From NCBI GenBank assembly GCA_019677205.1, contig JAAMXY010002398.1, forward strand, positions 1-28,122: 28,122 nt of DNA, given 5' to 3'. Below the pieces are notes generated by a model that was not told the DNA's origin, did not search any database, and saw nothing but the letters and a program-made list of their open reading frames with translations. Every line of letters starts with the position of its first letter. Within the stretch, counting starts at the first letter, position 1. A program made the position numbers and the translations under genes. This DNA is from Pinguiococcus pyrenoidosus. Taxonomy: Eukaryota; Sar; Pinguiophyceae; Pinguiochrysidales; Pinguiochrysidaceae. This document shows, piece after piece, positions 1 to 11,288 of the stretch.

Positions 1-156
1 CACGTTGGCCAACTGAGCCAGTCCTCAGATGTCAGTGATCTTCGGGCAGAAATTGGACAGCTTCTGCGGGACATGGAACGGCAGGCGGAGGCCTGGCGAG
101 ACCTCAAGGACGACGTCAAGTTCTTGAAGCAGCTCATCCTGAAGGACGGTGAGTAG
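1..156 (+). CDS. 3' end of a coiled-coil protein (5'-truncated)
   Basis: Frame 1 is open from the first base to TAG at 154-156. It encodes about 51 residues rich in Leu, Glu, Asp, Arg and Lys with heptad-like hydrophobic spacing (for example LRAEIGQLLRDMERQAEAWR), as expected for a coiled coil. No family can be assigned from so little sequence. The last codons overlap a good splice donor (GTGAGT at 149-154), so 1-148 may be an internal exon instead of a C-terminus, and the TAG could lie in an intron. Following sequence to about 400 shows no obvious next exon, which slightly favours the stop reading. The rest of the gene is off the left edge. Confidence 0.4.
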   Translation, partial: HVGQLSQSSDVSDLRAEIGQLLRDMERQAEAWRDLKDDVKFLKQLILKDGE

Positions 157-762
157 GTCTCCATAGCGTAGGTGTGCAAGTTCGAAAATAGCTCTTAGGG
201 TTACGGAAAGCATTCGTTGTTCTTTTGTGCATCCCTCTCATGGTTTGTGTCTCACACTTCTGAAACGAAACGCTTCCGCGATTTTTTAGGCACACATCCC
301 AGGCGGCAGGTGCGCCGCGGTACAGCTCGCTTGGAGATGCAAAGAATAACATATTCATTTGTTACTCGTGCAACACCTTCAACACTGTCTAGTTCCCCTC
401 GAGTCTGATTGGCTACAGTCCTGAGCTTCTTCCCATTGGCTATTTGTTTGCTTTCTCGTGCTCTCATTGGCCATTTTCCTACAGTCTGATTGGTCGACGA
501 AACCGTCGAATAATCTCCTCTGATTGGTCCACGTCACCACTTTTCGGCAAAAGGGGTGTTTTCCTGATTTTTAACCTGAACTTGTTTACCTGAGAATCAA
601 ATCTCCGAGCAACCTTACATCCGTTTCAGGTTTTCGATCCTGAAGAGATCTTTCGCGTGTCGCGGGTCGCGGGGTACGTGTCGCGCAGGATGCTCTTATA
701 TGCCACAGACCCCGGCAACCGCGCGCGTTTGAAAGTTCTCTCTGCCGCTCTTTCTGCTTCGT
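157..762. other. Intergenic region, PCID2 upstream sequence
   Basis: No convincing gene is visible in these 606 bases. Short open frames on both strands (for example 217-408 and 252-467) have no recognisable content. The notable content is the CCAAT cluster at 408-527, listed separately. The stretch 540-660 holds pyrimidine-rich and mixed sequence that probably includes the PCID2 transcription start and leader. Confidence 0.6.
404..527. promoter_or_regulatory. Cluster of five inverted CCAAT boxes
   Basis: ATTGG, the complement of CCAAT, occurs five times, at 408, 435, 466, 489 and 523, spaced 27, 31, 23 and 34 bases apart. Three copies share the longer core CTGATTGG. All point the same way and lie 240-355 bases upstream of the PCID2 start codon. 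CCAAT boxes bind the NF-Y/HAP complex in animals, plants and fungi, and multiple same-strand copies about three helical turns apart are typical of NF-Y promoters. That this alga uses them so is inference. Confidence 0.55.
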
Positions 763-2229
763 ATGGCGCAGTTACAGCAGCTCCTTGGAGGAGTGCTCCA
801 GGCGTGGTCCTCGGGAGACGGCCACCGGCTCAGCGCGGCGTTCATTCTGCCGCTGCGGCCGCATCCGCTTCCCGCAGACGTCCGGAACGCACAGAGCAAC
901 GGCCACGACCTCGACGCCCTGGCCGCGGGAGTGCTGGAAGGACAGGCGGGCGGCGACTTCGTGGAGACCGTCGGCGCGTACTTGCAAGCGCTGTCGGCGC
1001 TGGCGCAGGGCTCCTGGGAGCGAGTCTTTGCGCAGCTTCACCGCGCATTTGACGCCTACTCAAAGACCCTCCAGGGCGCCCAGGACCCGGATTTCGTCGC
1101 CTTCCTGCTGCCGACGCTGAAGGTGCTGGCGCGCCACCTGAATCTCGCCGCTACGCGTGCGGATGCGGGCGCTGAGGGATTCAAGAGCCTTCGCAAGGCG
1201 GAGAACACGCTCAAGAAGTACGGACACTTGAGCTGCCCCAGGACGACCGCCTCTCCTTTTCCCTGCTCCTGACGGCTTCTTCTGCCTTTCTCCTCCCCCT
1301 TCCCCCAAAAGCTGCTTCACAGATATGTTGAAGGACCGGAGCGGCGCACGAAAGCCGGTGCTGCTCTGCATCGCCGCCCAGCTCTTTCAGGTGTACTCGA
1401 GAATGAGCAACATCCCCTTCGCGAAGACGCTGGTGAACACCCTGAAGCGCCCCACGACCTTGCAAGGGGTGCAGCAGGTCAAGGCTGACATCATCACCTA
1501 CAACTATCACTGTGGGCGGCTCTTCGTCTTTGAAGATCAGTTCCAAGAAGCGGAGAGCTACCTCGGGAGTGCCTTTGAGGGCTGCCATAAGGACGCGGTG
1601 GGCAACAAGCGACGAATCCTGGCGTACCTTGTGCCGGTGCGCATTCTCCTGGGTCGGATGCCCACAGATAGATTGCTGGACAAGTACGGACTCCCTCATT
1701 TCAAGGGAATCTGCCGCGGGATACGGACGGGGAACCTGCGCCTGTTCGAGCAGGCGCTGGCCGACAACCAGGAGCTGTTCATTCGGCAGGGGAACTTTCT
1801 GATCTTGGAGCGAACTAGAAAGCTTTGCTACCGGACGCTCTTCAGGAACCTGCAGAAGGCTGCCGGATACGGCCCCGAGAACACGCGGGTGCGACTCGGT
1901 GATTGCGAGGCCGCGTTCAGGTGGATGAACTGCGACAGCGAGCCGGAGCAGATCGAGTGCATCCTGGCGAACCTTATTCACAAAGGTATCATCAAGGGCT
2001 ACATTGCCCACGCTCAGGTAAGCTCTTGCACCTGCCCTCATCGACAAGGTAGGGCGGTCGCACAACTCTCGATGTATTCTCCTCTTCCTCAGTGCTGTCT
2101 TTCCCTCTTTCTCTCCTTTTCTCCTTTTCTCTCATTCTGTCCTTTTCTCTTCGTCTCTTGTAGAGACTGCTCGTGCTGAAACGAAATGGAGACCCCTTTC
2201 CACGGGAAGCGATAGCCTCTACGTCCTGA
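763..2229 (+). CDS. PCID2: PCID2-like PCI-domain protein (TREX-2 mRNA export), 3 exons
   Basis: Predicted exons are 763-1217, 1312-2017 and 2164-2229, giving 408 residues; human PCID2 has 399. Intron 1 (94 nt, GTACGG...AAAAG) joins KAENTLKK to NCFTDMLKDRSG, which aligns with the family's CFRVCASD-type segment. Intron 2 (146 nt, GTAAGC...TTGTAG) joins GYIAHAQ to RLLVLKRNGDPFPRE, matching the conserved PCID2/Thp1 C-terminus. The PCI domain covers roughly residues 200-395 and includes the family signatures YLVPVRILLGRMPT, GICRGIRTGNL and ECILANLIHKGIIKGYIAH, with a TPR-like helical N-terminal half. Family members pair with SEM1/DSS1 and GANP/Sac3 in TREX-2, coupling transcription to mRNA export at nuclear pores. 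The start is the first Met of an N-terminus that resembles the family in length. The related PCI protein CSN12 was considered, but the C-terminus fits PCID2 better. Confidence 0.93.
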
Positions 2230-2339
2230 GCGAACGCCTTTCCTTTCATCCGATGGACTCCGCGAATGCTGTCCATCGCAGAGATCGTGGATGGTGGCGA
2301 CCACGATGCTCAAGCTTAACGCCCATGCTCGCGTGGTCC

Positions 2340-3310
2340 CTAAGGCTCGTCAAGAATGTTCTCGAGGCCGGCCAGAAGGCCGCGCAGGCCATTCACGGCG
2401 GTTTCGTTCGCAGCGTTTTCCTCTGCCATTTCCGCGATGCTCTCATGGAGCTCCAAGACCTCGAAAGACCGCATCATCATCCTGGCGTTGCGCAGAAGCG
2501 ATGTCATGTGAGAGGCCATGCCTCTTCTCAAACGCTCAAGCGGGAAGCAAAGCGTACCTCATCTGCATGTTCAGCATCTCTTCGTTCAATGCGACCTGCT
2601 CCTGCCGCGCAGTCTTGAGAACTTCGACGGAATCGCCCTTTTGCTGCAGCAGATTCTTCACGCCTTGATCAAACGGCATCGCCTCTTCCGGAGACGAACT
2701 GTTCAGTATCGGAGCGTTTGGAGGCCTTTGGCCCTGTGAAGAATTTGGAAGCTTTTGAGCTTCAGGAGCTTCAGGAGCTTCAGGAGCTGCCGTAGCTTCA
2801 GGAGCTGCCGTAGCTTCAGGAGCTGCCGTAGCTTCAGGAGCTGCCGTAGCTTCAGGAGCTGCCGTAGCGGACCAGTGGCTCTGTGTGAACTTTGAAGAGA
2901 ACATCACCGGCTCGACTGAAGCTGGCTTCTCACTTCTGTCGCCATTGTCACTAGGATTCTCCCGACTGCCTGCACGTTTGTTGATGCCATCTTCCTGAGC
3001 GGCCCCAATTGCTGCGGCGCTACTGTTGGGGTTTGTTGCTTGGCATCTCGCTTCATTCGCTGCCGTCATTCCAGAGACGGAGGTGACTGTCTGATCAGTG
3101 GCCTGATCGCTAGATACAAAGGTCTCCCATGGTGCGCGTGCGTCCACCAGCGCAATCGCTTCGTTGCTGACAGTACTTGTTGGATGATTCACGGTGTCTG
3201 AGTCTTCGCTGCTGGGACACTGCTTCTCCAGCGGATTACCGAGGCCAGCGGACGAGGTTTGGCTTTGCTGCACATTCGCCAAGCCTGAATCGTTTACTTC
3301 CTCAGCAGCA

Positions 3311-3352
<42 letters not shown>

Positions 3353-3795
3353 GTAGTAGTAGTAGGTGTAGTAGCAGCAGTAATAGTAGTAGTAGAAGCA
3401 GCAGTAGCTGCAGCAGTAGCAGCAGGAACAGTACTTTCAAGACGTGGCTTCCGCAGGAAGCTCGGTTTCTCTTTTGCATTTGTTTGGACCTCGCCTTCCG
3501 GTCCGCGACGCTTCGCAGCTGAGCCCATTGCTGCAAAAGAGCCAATGCCTTTCGCGCCAGTGTGCGTCTCAGCAGGCGAGAAATCAGGACCTGTCCGGCT
3601 GGACGCTTCTTTCCGTGCATGCTTGAACGGCGGAGAGACAGTTGATTGGGGAGTTGAGATCGCAGTTCTCGACGCCGGTGTCAGCGCCTTCCTTTTCCCT
3701 CTTTGGAACAGCGACAGCGCTGAACCGCTCTGTGGCGGAGTGCTACGCTCCTTGCCGGGGCTTGCTGGTGTCAAAGAGAAGAGATTTTTGTACAT
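2340..3795 (-). CDS. Unknown low-complexity protein with Ala and Pro-Glu-Ala-Thr repeats
   Basis: I do not recognise this gene. A frame opens at ATG 3795 and reads to a donor at 2557 (GTACGC). Joining 3795-2558 to 2523-2340 gives 473 residues, ending in a helical segment (RMMMRSFEVLELHESIAEMA) that looks more protein-like than the unspliced tail, which stops after six more residues at 2536. The intron would be 34 nt, or 31 nt using the next upstream AG. The N-terminal third is Ser/Pro/Lys/Arg-rich with nuclear-type basic patches. The middle has Ala and Thr runs encoded by a CAG/TAG-type microsatellite (3303-3420) and then an acidic, Ser-rich region. Around residues 310-350 there are repeats of APEATA. 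The C-terminal 120 residues are predicted coiled coil. Most of the protein should be disordered. It is head-to-head with the BAR gene and tail-to-tail with PCID2. Confidence 0.7.
2757..2868. repeat. 18-bp coding tandem repeat (APEATA units)
   Basis: The plus strand shows a 9-bp unit (AGCTTCAGG) three times, passing into about five copies of the 18-bp unit GCTTCAGGAGCTGCCGTA. Copies are nearly identical and read in frame on the minus strand as Ala-Pro-Glu-Ala-Thr-Ala, so copy-number change would not shift the frame. Confidence 0.95.
3303..3424. repeat. Coding CAG/TAG trinucleotide microsatellite
   Basis: About 16 CAG units (3303-3351, one CAA interruption) are followed by a degenerate TAG/CAG tract to about 3424. 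On the minus strand it is read as GCT and ACT codons, giving Ala and Thr runs. It also opens spurious poly-Leu, poly-Ala/Val and poly-Ser frames on both strands. Confidence 0.95.
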
Positions 3796-4375
3796 GGTTG
3801 CAGTTTGCGCAACGTTGGTCTTGGGCGAAGTTCAGCGGAGCCCACGCCGGCGATGATTCCGTGTCCGTGTCTATTCGATGCGCAGATCCAAGCCGTCCCT
3901 AGTGCCGTACAGCTTCGACGCGCTTGTTGTGAAGGTTTTCGCGGCGTTCCTGCACAAAGATCTTTGCGTTTCCCGCGCGCAAGTCAAAGATCGTTGTTGG
4001 CGCGAAACTCCGAAAGGCGGAAAGATCCGTGGATCGTTCCTGAAATTTAAGAATATATATCAAATATATTTCATAGCCATGGTATATGGTAACAATACAT
4101 AAAAATTGAAAATATTTCCCTCGCGTTGCCGTTGGGAACCTGCAGCACGCTCGGCATTTGAACTTCCTCGTCGCCCCCGCCGCTTCAGTCTCTCTTTGTC
4201 TTGGTCTGTCTCACGCGACGTCCGCGTCGTTCGCGCCGTCCGCGTCTGTGGTGTCTAGCGCGTCCCTGCGACTTGCTTCTGCTCTCTGTCCATCAGTGTC
4301 TCCACTTTGCGTGTTCTTTTTGAGGCGTCGGGCGCGAATCGGCGCACGAGCTCCTTCGCAAAACCGGAGCCGAAG
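3796..4375. promoter_or_regulatory. Divergent promoter between the repeat protein and the BAR gene
   Basis: These 580 bases separate two head-to-head genes. Sequence around 4045-4115 is strikingly AT-rich (repeated ATATAT and AAATATAT runs, then AAAAATTGAAAATATTTCC) in an otherwise GC-rich setting, which fits a nucleosome-poor core promoter. Downstream of it, 4160-4330 is pyrimidine-rich with many CTCT and CGTC steps and probably forms the BAR gene's leader. No further gene is visible. Confidence 0.5.
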
Positions 4376-5436
4376 ATGGCTGAACAGCGGACACCGTCTC
4401 CGAATCGGAGACTCAACCGAACGAACACGGAGGCGCTGGAGGCGACGATGGCCAGTGGCGGTTTTGAGCGGGTGGACACGCGCGGCCGAGCACTGTATCA
4501 GCGTCTGGAGATCTTTGAAGACGGCCTCCGCGAGCTGCATAAACTCCTGCACCGACTGCTACAGTCTCATGAACGCCACATCAAAGACATGCGCGAGTTC
4601 TCCAATGCGCTTTCCGGACCGAACGCGTGCTTCAGTGAAGAAGGAAACATGGCACTGCGCGACGGGGCGCACAACATCGGTCGCGGGTTCCAGGACATGG
4701 CGAACGACGATGATGTGTTGATGTACGTCAGCGCGACCACTGTCGCAGCACCCGCCGGGTCTCACCGTGCGCGTCAATCTCTTCAGGTGTCACACCATGC
4801 GTACGCAAGTTCTCACGGCAATCGGCGCCATGGAGGAGCGCGTTCTGGAGCCGATGAAAGAGCTTCTGAAGGACCGACACTTTAGATTCCGCACCGTTCG
4901 CTCAGCCACTAAGCGAGTGGCCTCCCTTCAGGACAAGATCCTCAACTCTCGCGACGACTCGGAACGCTTCCTCGATAAGCTTGGCAGAGAGTTGGTGGGT
5001 GGCGCAAGGCTCTTGTGCTTTGCTTCTTGAGCTTTGCCCAAAGCACAGCAGGCGAGTCCCGGAGTTTGCTCACGGTTCGATGCGGAACGTTCTTCTAGGG
5101 AGACGCGTTGGACAAGCGCGAAAAGGCCCTGCTCCTCCTCCAGAACGCGGACGCCCAAGTAGATTATCACATGCAGATGTGCGAGTTCCATCGGGTGCGA
5201 CAGATGAGAAAGATCTGGCAAGGGTACGTGCCTTGCCCAGCAAAGACCCCGATCTCTTCTGGCATAAACCCGAAGCTTTGTTCCCCTTCCACAGTCTCGT
5301 TAGCTGCCACATGGTACACCATACGGTGTCTATGGAGCACTTGTCAGGGCTGAAAAGAGAGTTGGACGCAGTGAACGCCTTCCAAGCCCAGACCGAAATT
5401 CGAGATAGAATGCAAACCGATCGTCCCGTGTATTGA
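4376..5436 (+). CDS. BAR-domain-like membrane-curvature protein, 4 exons
   Basis: Predicted exons are 4376-4722, 4787-4994, 5099-5223 and 5295-5436, giving 273 residues. All junctions are in phase: GTACGT/CAG (64 nt), GTGGGT/TAG (104 nt), GTACGT/CAG (71 nt). After a short Ser/Pro-rich leader the protein is almost wholly helical, with long amphipathic segments (RLEIFEDGLRELHKLLHRLL, then AMEERVLEPMKELLKDRHFR, then ALDKREKALLLLQNADAQVD) and a closing helix HMVHHTVSMEHLSGLKREL. Length and the order of three long helices with basic patches match BAR domains of the arfaptin/amphiphysin type, which dimerise into a crescent on curved membranes. No SH3 or PX domain is present. An in-frame Met lies 69 bases upstream; I chose 4376 because MAEQRTPSP begins the Ser/Pro leader. 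Assignment to BAR rests on fold-like pattern, not on a specific motif. Confidence 0.65.
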
Positions 5437-5740
5437 CAGAAATCCGGTTTTTTTACTTTACTTCAGGTTGTTGATAGCCGCAAGGCTCTGCCTTCGCGTC
5501 AGAGGCTCTCTCTTCACGTCCTTCGCGATTCTTGTGCCGTGGCTGCTTTACACCTTGACCTTGGCTCTTATCATTACACCGCGCGCGCGAGCAGAGAAGG
5601 GGAACGTCGACACTCCATTCTGCGTCGCGGCTCGAGTCCAAGGGAGGTCCGCCAGAGATGCTGTCCGCGCTCAACGCCCTCCCGCGTTGCCATGTCCCCC
5701 ACAATTCTTCCATTCTTCAACTCTTCGATCTGAGAAGGCA

Positions 5741-7724
5741 TTACTCGTCTGCGCTTCCTTCAAGCTCGTGGACTGCTTCGGCGAGGCGGCCTTCGACATC
5801 CAAGGCAGACAAGGGGTTAGCAAGAAGTTGCCGCAAAGAAGGCGTCGCAACGTGGAGGAGGACACCTGCTTCAAGCTGGAGCACGGGCGGGATCCTTGGA
5901 TCGCAGTGGACATCATCCAGCGCTTCCGCCGTGGCATCTTCAGCTGCCCAGTGGATAGCCTCCGGCAGCTTATCGAGCGTGTGCCCGAGAAGTTGCACGC
6001 TCATGTGGAGCATTTCGATGTCGCTCCGAGTCCGAAGACGCCTCGTCAAAGCGCTGACGACTCCCCGTCCGCCTTCACGACCTCGAATCTGGAGGTCAGC
6101 GAGCAACCATGGTCAGCAAGCTTCCATCTTTATAGTCGGCGCCGCCCCACAGCCCTACCAAGTGTACCAACAGGCTTTGAGGCGCAGCGTCGTTCATCGC
6201 AAGGTTTCGGATGGCCAAGGTAGCCTCTCGCTCCATGCTTGCAGTTGCCCAGAAGCCAGCGACCTCGCCGACGACGATGTCCATGGCAGCACAGAGCGCT
6301 CCCCGCTCTGCCAGCTGGCCCAAGATCGGCGTCAGCTCGGGATCTCGGAGAAGGCACAGATTCCCAAGCACCCACAGCGCTTCCATCGTAAGAGCGCCAG
6401 CCCCGGTTTTTAAGCTCCACGAGAGAATCGAGGCAAAGCTTGCCCCAACTTCGCCTTGCAAGATGCTGCGACTCCATTCGTCTCGACCAGCAATGACATT
6501 CCCACAGATTCGCAGTGCGGGAACGCAAACCTGCAAGCCCAGCGGTGGATTGCCGCAACGATGCATTGGTCGTCGGCAACAGCTCGGGCATCACATGAAT
6601 GTTGCGAGAAGCGATGGTCCTACCAGCATGGACTCCTCCGCGCGAGAAGCCGCCTCCATAATCGCGCCCAGCAATGCAATCACGGCGTGTCCCATGCCGT
6701 TTTCCAGCAGCACGTCTACCGCGCCCGGCTCCTTCGCGGACAGGAAGGCCAACAGCCAGCAAATCTCTGACGCCACGGCGCGTGCCTGTGCGTCCGCTTG
6801 CCTTTCTGCACATTCTCGTAGGTGGAGCAGCGGCAGCAGCTCTTCTGCTTTGCTCAGCTGGTCAAGCATGGGCGCCGCGGCGGCGTCCGGCTCTCGGGCC
6901 AGGTTCGCGAGTGCCCAGTAGATGGTGCCCAGTCCTTCTCCGGCATCAACCTTGAGCCGCACAGAGATGGCAGCCACTGCACCAACTTTCACAAGCCTCT
7001 TGCGCACGTCCAATGCCGCTTCTGGCGCTGGAGAGGCCTCTCCGGCCAGGTTCCCCAGCGCCCAGACGGCGGCCTCCGCAAGCGGCCAGGCGGGACTCTC
7101 CACCAGAAGCAGCAAGATGGGGACTGCGTCCAGCAAGGCCTTTGCCAAGGCGACATGGACGCCGGTGTCGTGCGTAGCGAGGTTTCCGATGCATTGCAAG
7201 GCCTGCAGCTGCAGACCAGACCTGTTAGCTTCGGACCGCCAAGTGCGAGCCTTGGCCCTCGTACCTGGAGAGTGCTGCCGCCGTCCAGCGACGGCCGGCT
7301 CCCCAGGCTTGGCTCGGCCAGGACGTGGTACAGCTCAGGCAGCGCACTGACGAAGTCTTCCAGCGGCAAATCGCCGCCTTCGCAGCTGAGGATCTTCAGC
7401 AGCACGCTGAGCGCCCGACAAGCGCGCCTCGGGTCTCTTGCGCGCACGTCGCGAAGCGCGGTCTATGCATGCGAGTCGAGATGCGAGATCAGAGGGAAAG
7501 CATCGGTAGATAAAAAGCACGCTCTCTCAGAACGGGACCTGCAGTTCTGCTGCGTTCCATTCGCCGCCACGGTTCCAAGTGGGACTTGCGTGCTGCGCGG
7601 TGCGGCGCTTGCTGGAGAGGCGCCCGGCGCGTGCTGCGCGTCGCTGGCGCCCAGCAGCTTCTCGGCGTCGAGATGTGACATCCGCGGCGGTGGAGCTTCT
7701 CTTGATGGGGACGCGGTGGGACAT
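5741..7724 (-). CDS. Importin-alpha-like armadillo-repeat nuclear import receptor, 5 exons
   Basis: Predicted exons on the minus strand are 7724-7539, 7462-7265, 7208-6624, 6530-6159 and 6088-5741, giving 562 residues with every junction in phase 0. The first 62 residues form a basic IBB-like segment (SRRREAAGRQRRAARAGR, SSKRR) that would bind importin-beta and act as an autoinhibitor. Armadillo repeats follow, with the Trp/Asn pattern used to hold nuclear localisation signals: AAVWALGNLAGE, IYWALANLA, SEICWLLAFLS, VPALRICGNVIAG, MEALWVLGNLC, EREATLAIRNLA. The family moves NLS cargo into the nucleus with importin-beta. Oddities: the first donor is GTCCCG, a poor match to consensus, and the last intron could use GTAGGG (70 nt, chosen) or GTACAC (79 nt). 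A 19-nt alternative was rejected. An acidic end (EGSADE) replaces the usual C-terminal ARM10 tail. Confidence 0.9.
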
Positions 7725-9432
<1,708 letters not shown>

Positions 9433-9905
9433 GAAGCAGAACTCGTGTTTCGTGGCCGATCGTTTCGATCCCGCGGCCATGGCAACACGCTCCTGCTGGA
9501 GTGAATGAGTGGACGGGTGGAATTTGCTGGTGACTTCAGACACGTGGGGCTAAGGAATGTCCCAGTTGGGAGCGTCTTGCTTGCACCTCTGGGGTTCCAC
9601 TCGACTGTTCTCCGCACGGACGTGTAGAGGCACGATAAGGAAAACTTGTTGGCACCGGCCTCACGACGTCGTCGGAAGCTCCTGCAAGCTCCTGCAAGCT
9701 CATGCATGCACCACCAAGTGCCCTGCCTGCATCCGCGTTTCGCAACCATTACGACAACGGTTTCACCACCAGAGACACCCACGCCAGGCATCATCAATCC
9801 CATACATATCGACTGCAGAGCATCCCACCAGCTACGCGTACGCTTGCGAGAGCCAAGCTGCGGCGCTCGCGCTGCACGAGAAATGCTCAATGGAAGCCCA
9901 CGAGA
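9433..9905. other. Convergent intergenic region (UBC4 and TMEM97 3' ends)
   Basis: This should contain both 3' UTRs. I see no gene. A 10-bp tandem AAGCTCCTGC/AAGCTCATGC occurs three times at about 9674-9704. Open frames crossing the interval on both strands lack family features. Confidence 0.6.
9674..9704. repeat. Short 10-bp tandem repeat
   Basis: AAGCTCCTGC is present twice in tandem, followed by a third copy with one mismatch (AAGCTCATGC). It lies in a presumed 3' UTR between convergent genes; no function is suggested. Confidence 0.85.
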
Positions 9906-10812
9906 CTACGATCGCTTGACCTTCTTCGGGAAGGGCTCCGGATCCACAGCAAACGTGACCATCAGGAGCAAGGCGATGACCAGCCACGGCGAGTAGATCT
10001 GCACGAGCGCCCAGCGCTTCTCCTCACTGCTGAAGCTGTCATCTGCCTCAATGTCATTGATGGGCGCCTGCATCACACGAGACTCAGAAGTTTGTCCCTT
10101 TCTTTCTGGGGGGGGGGNNNNNNNGAGAAGCAAGGAAAATGCCGCCGGAACGGAAGGGCTGGTGCGCCGAAGAAGGCGAAGCGTCTCCAGCCGCGCCACT
10201 CACCATGATGAACTCCGTCAGGATGGGAATCATGGTCGTCGCCACATGCGCGCCGTAGATGACCATGGGAATGCGAATCCAGTTGTTGCGCCAGAAGAGC
10301 GCATGCGCCGCGATGAAGAAGAACGGCAGCTGATAGAACAGCTCCGCCGCAATGAAGGATTTCAACCTTTTGGGACGCGCCGCACCACAGCTCAGGTCAG
10401 CCTCTGCCTCCAGTCACTGCGTTCCCTTCGCCAATGCACTGAAGTGCAACGCACCAGAGCGGCGTGTCTCGCACCAAAAAGTCCTCGTTGGTGGTGAAGT
10501 GGAAGATCGTCAGCTGGCGGCACTGCTCGGGGAAGTCCACGAGCTGCTGCAGGATGGGGAACATGAAGCTGTCGATGCAGATCTGCCGCAGCGCGCGACC
10601 TCGCAGGTTGGCGATGCGTTGTCCACATGTGTCTTCATCGCTACTGTGCGGCAAGGTCCTACCGTAATCGGCTACAAAGAAGCATCGGGGGAAGCGAGGA
10701 GAGCACAGCCGGTCAGCGTACGTCAGCTCCAGCTGCGCTCCCATGCGGCACTTACGATGTGTATCATGAAGTACGCGAAGAAGAACCATCGCATCGGCTC
10801 CGACAGCGCCAT
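9906..10812 (-). CDS. TMEM97: TMEM97/EXPERA-family ER membrane protein (sigma-2 receptor type), 4 exons
   Basis: Exons 10812-10756, 10582-10455, 10366-10204 and 10067-9906 give 169 residues; human TMEM97 has 176. Junctions are GTAAGT/CAG (173 nt), GTGCGT/AAG (88 nt) and GTGAGT/CAG (136 nt including unresolved bases). Four hydrophobic segments are present: MRWFFFAYFMIHI plus the next exon, AAELFYQLPFFFIAA, IRIPMVIYGAHVATTMIPIL, and YSPWLVIALLLMVTFAV. The pattern WLKSF...AELFYQLPFF matches the family core, and spacing from the first helix to WLKSF equals the human protein. One of the two pocket aspartates is retained (NED), the other appears shifted (CID). The tail KKVKRS resembles a dilysine ER-retrieval signal. 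EXPERA proteins bind sterols or related ligands in ER membranes. An alternative last-exon start at TCTCGTGTG (nine bases earlier) also stays in frame. Confidence 0.92.
10118..10124. other. Assembly gap (7 N) beside a poly-G run
   Basis: Seven unresolved bases follow a run of about ten G. The gap lies inside the third TMEM97 intron, so it does not touch coding sequence, but the intron's true length is unknown. Confidence 0.98.
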
Positions 10813-11288
10813 TCTCCTGAGCAGCAGTGGAAGCAACGTGGGCGGCGTGGGAGGCTCCGCCGGAGAAAGCCAGCCACTTACCTCGGAACAATCGCCGTGT
10901 CGCGAGCGAGGACGAAAAGCACTGCGGTTCTGCTCTGCACTTCTGCTGCGGCCACGCTGCTTTCCGATGCCGGAGAACCGAGAAGAAGCGGAGGGGCGAG
11001 TGGTGGGAGACGGGCAGATGGGCGTGCTGGAGCGGCGGCGGTGCGGCCGTCACGGGCAAAGGATGATATTAGGAGGGCTGCGAGGGACACGGGCGCTCGC
11101 GATGCGTTGCGTCATGGGGAAGCGCTGGAGCGTGGATGTTGCCTTGCGCCTTCGATCGGATCCAGCCGTGAGGGAAGTCCGGAGCGTTGGAAGCGCGGAA
11201 GCACGTTAACGCAGCTGCCAAAAGACAGCACCATGGTGTCCGCGGACCAATGCTTTTTGCTTTTTGGCGTGCCGGCGCAATGCCAAGG
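10813..11288. other. Interval between TMEM97 and MYG1 (both minus strand)
   Basis: The 476 bases lie upstream of TMEM97 and downstream of MYG1. They are GC-rich and carry several open frames on both strands, none with recognisable content. The TMEM97 promoter must lie here, but no TATA-like or CCAAT element stands out. Confidence 0.5.

Noticed and set aside
1211-2065. 284-codon minus frame opposite PCID2
   Set aside because: It mirrors the codon structure of the conserved plus-strand PCID2 exons and has no independent support.
3294-3620. Poly-Leu and poly-Ser/Ala-rich frames over the CAG microsatellite
   Set aside because: They are alternative-frame readings of a trinucleotide repeat inside the minus-strand gene.
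6089-6107. A 19-nt intron (GTTGCTCGCTGACCTCCAG) in the importin-alpha gene
   Set aside because: It keeps the frame, but a 70-nt intron from GTAGGG at 6158 does so too, has a normal size for this genome, and uses the same acceptor with a CTGAC branch-type sequence before it.
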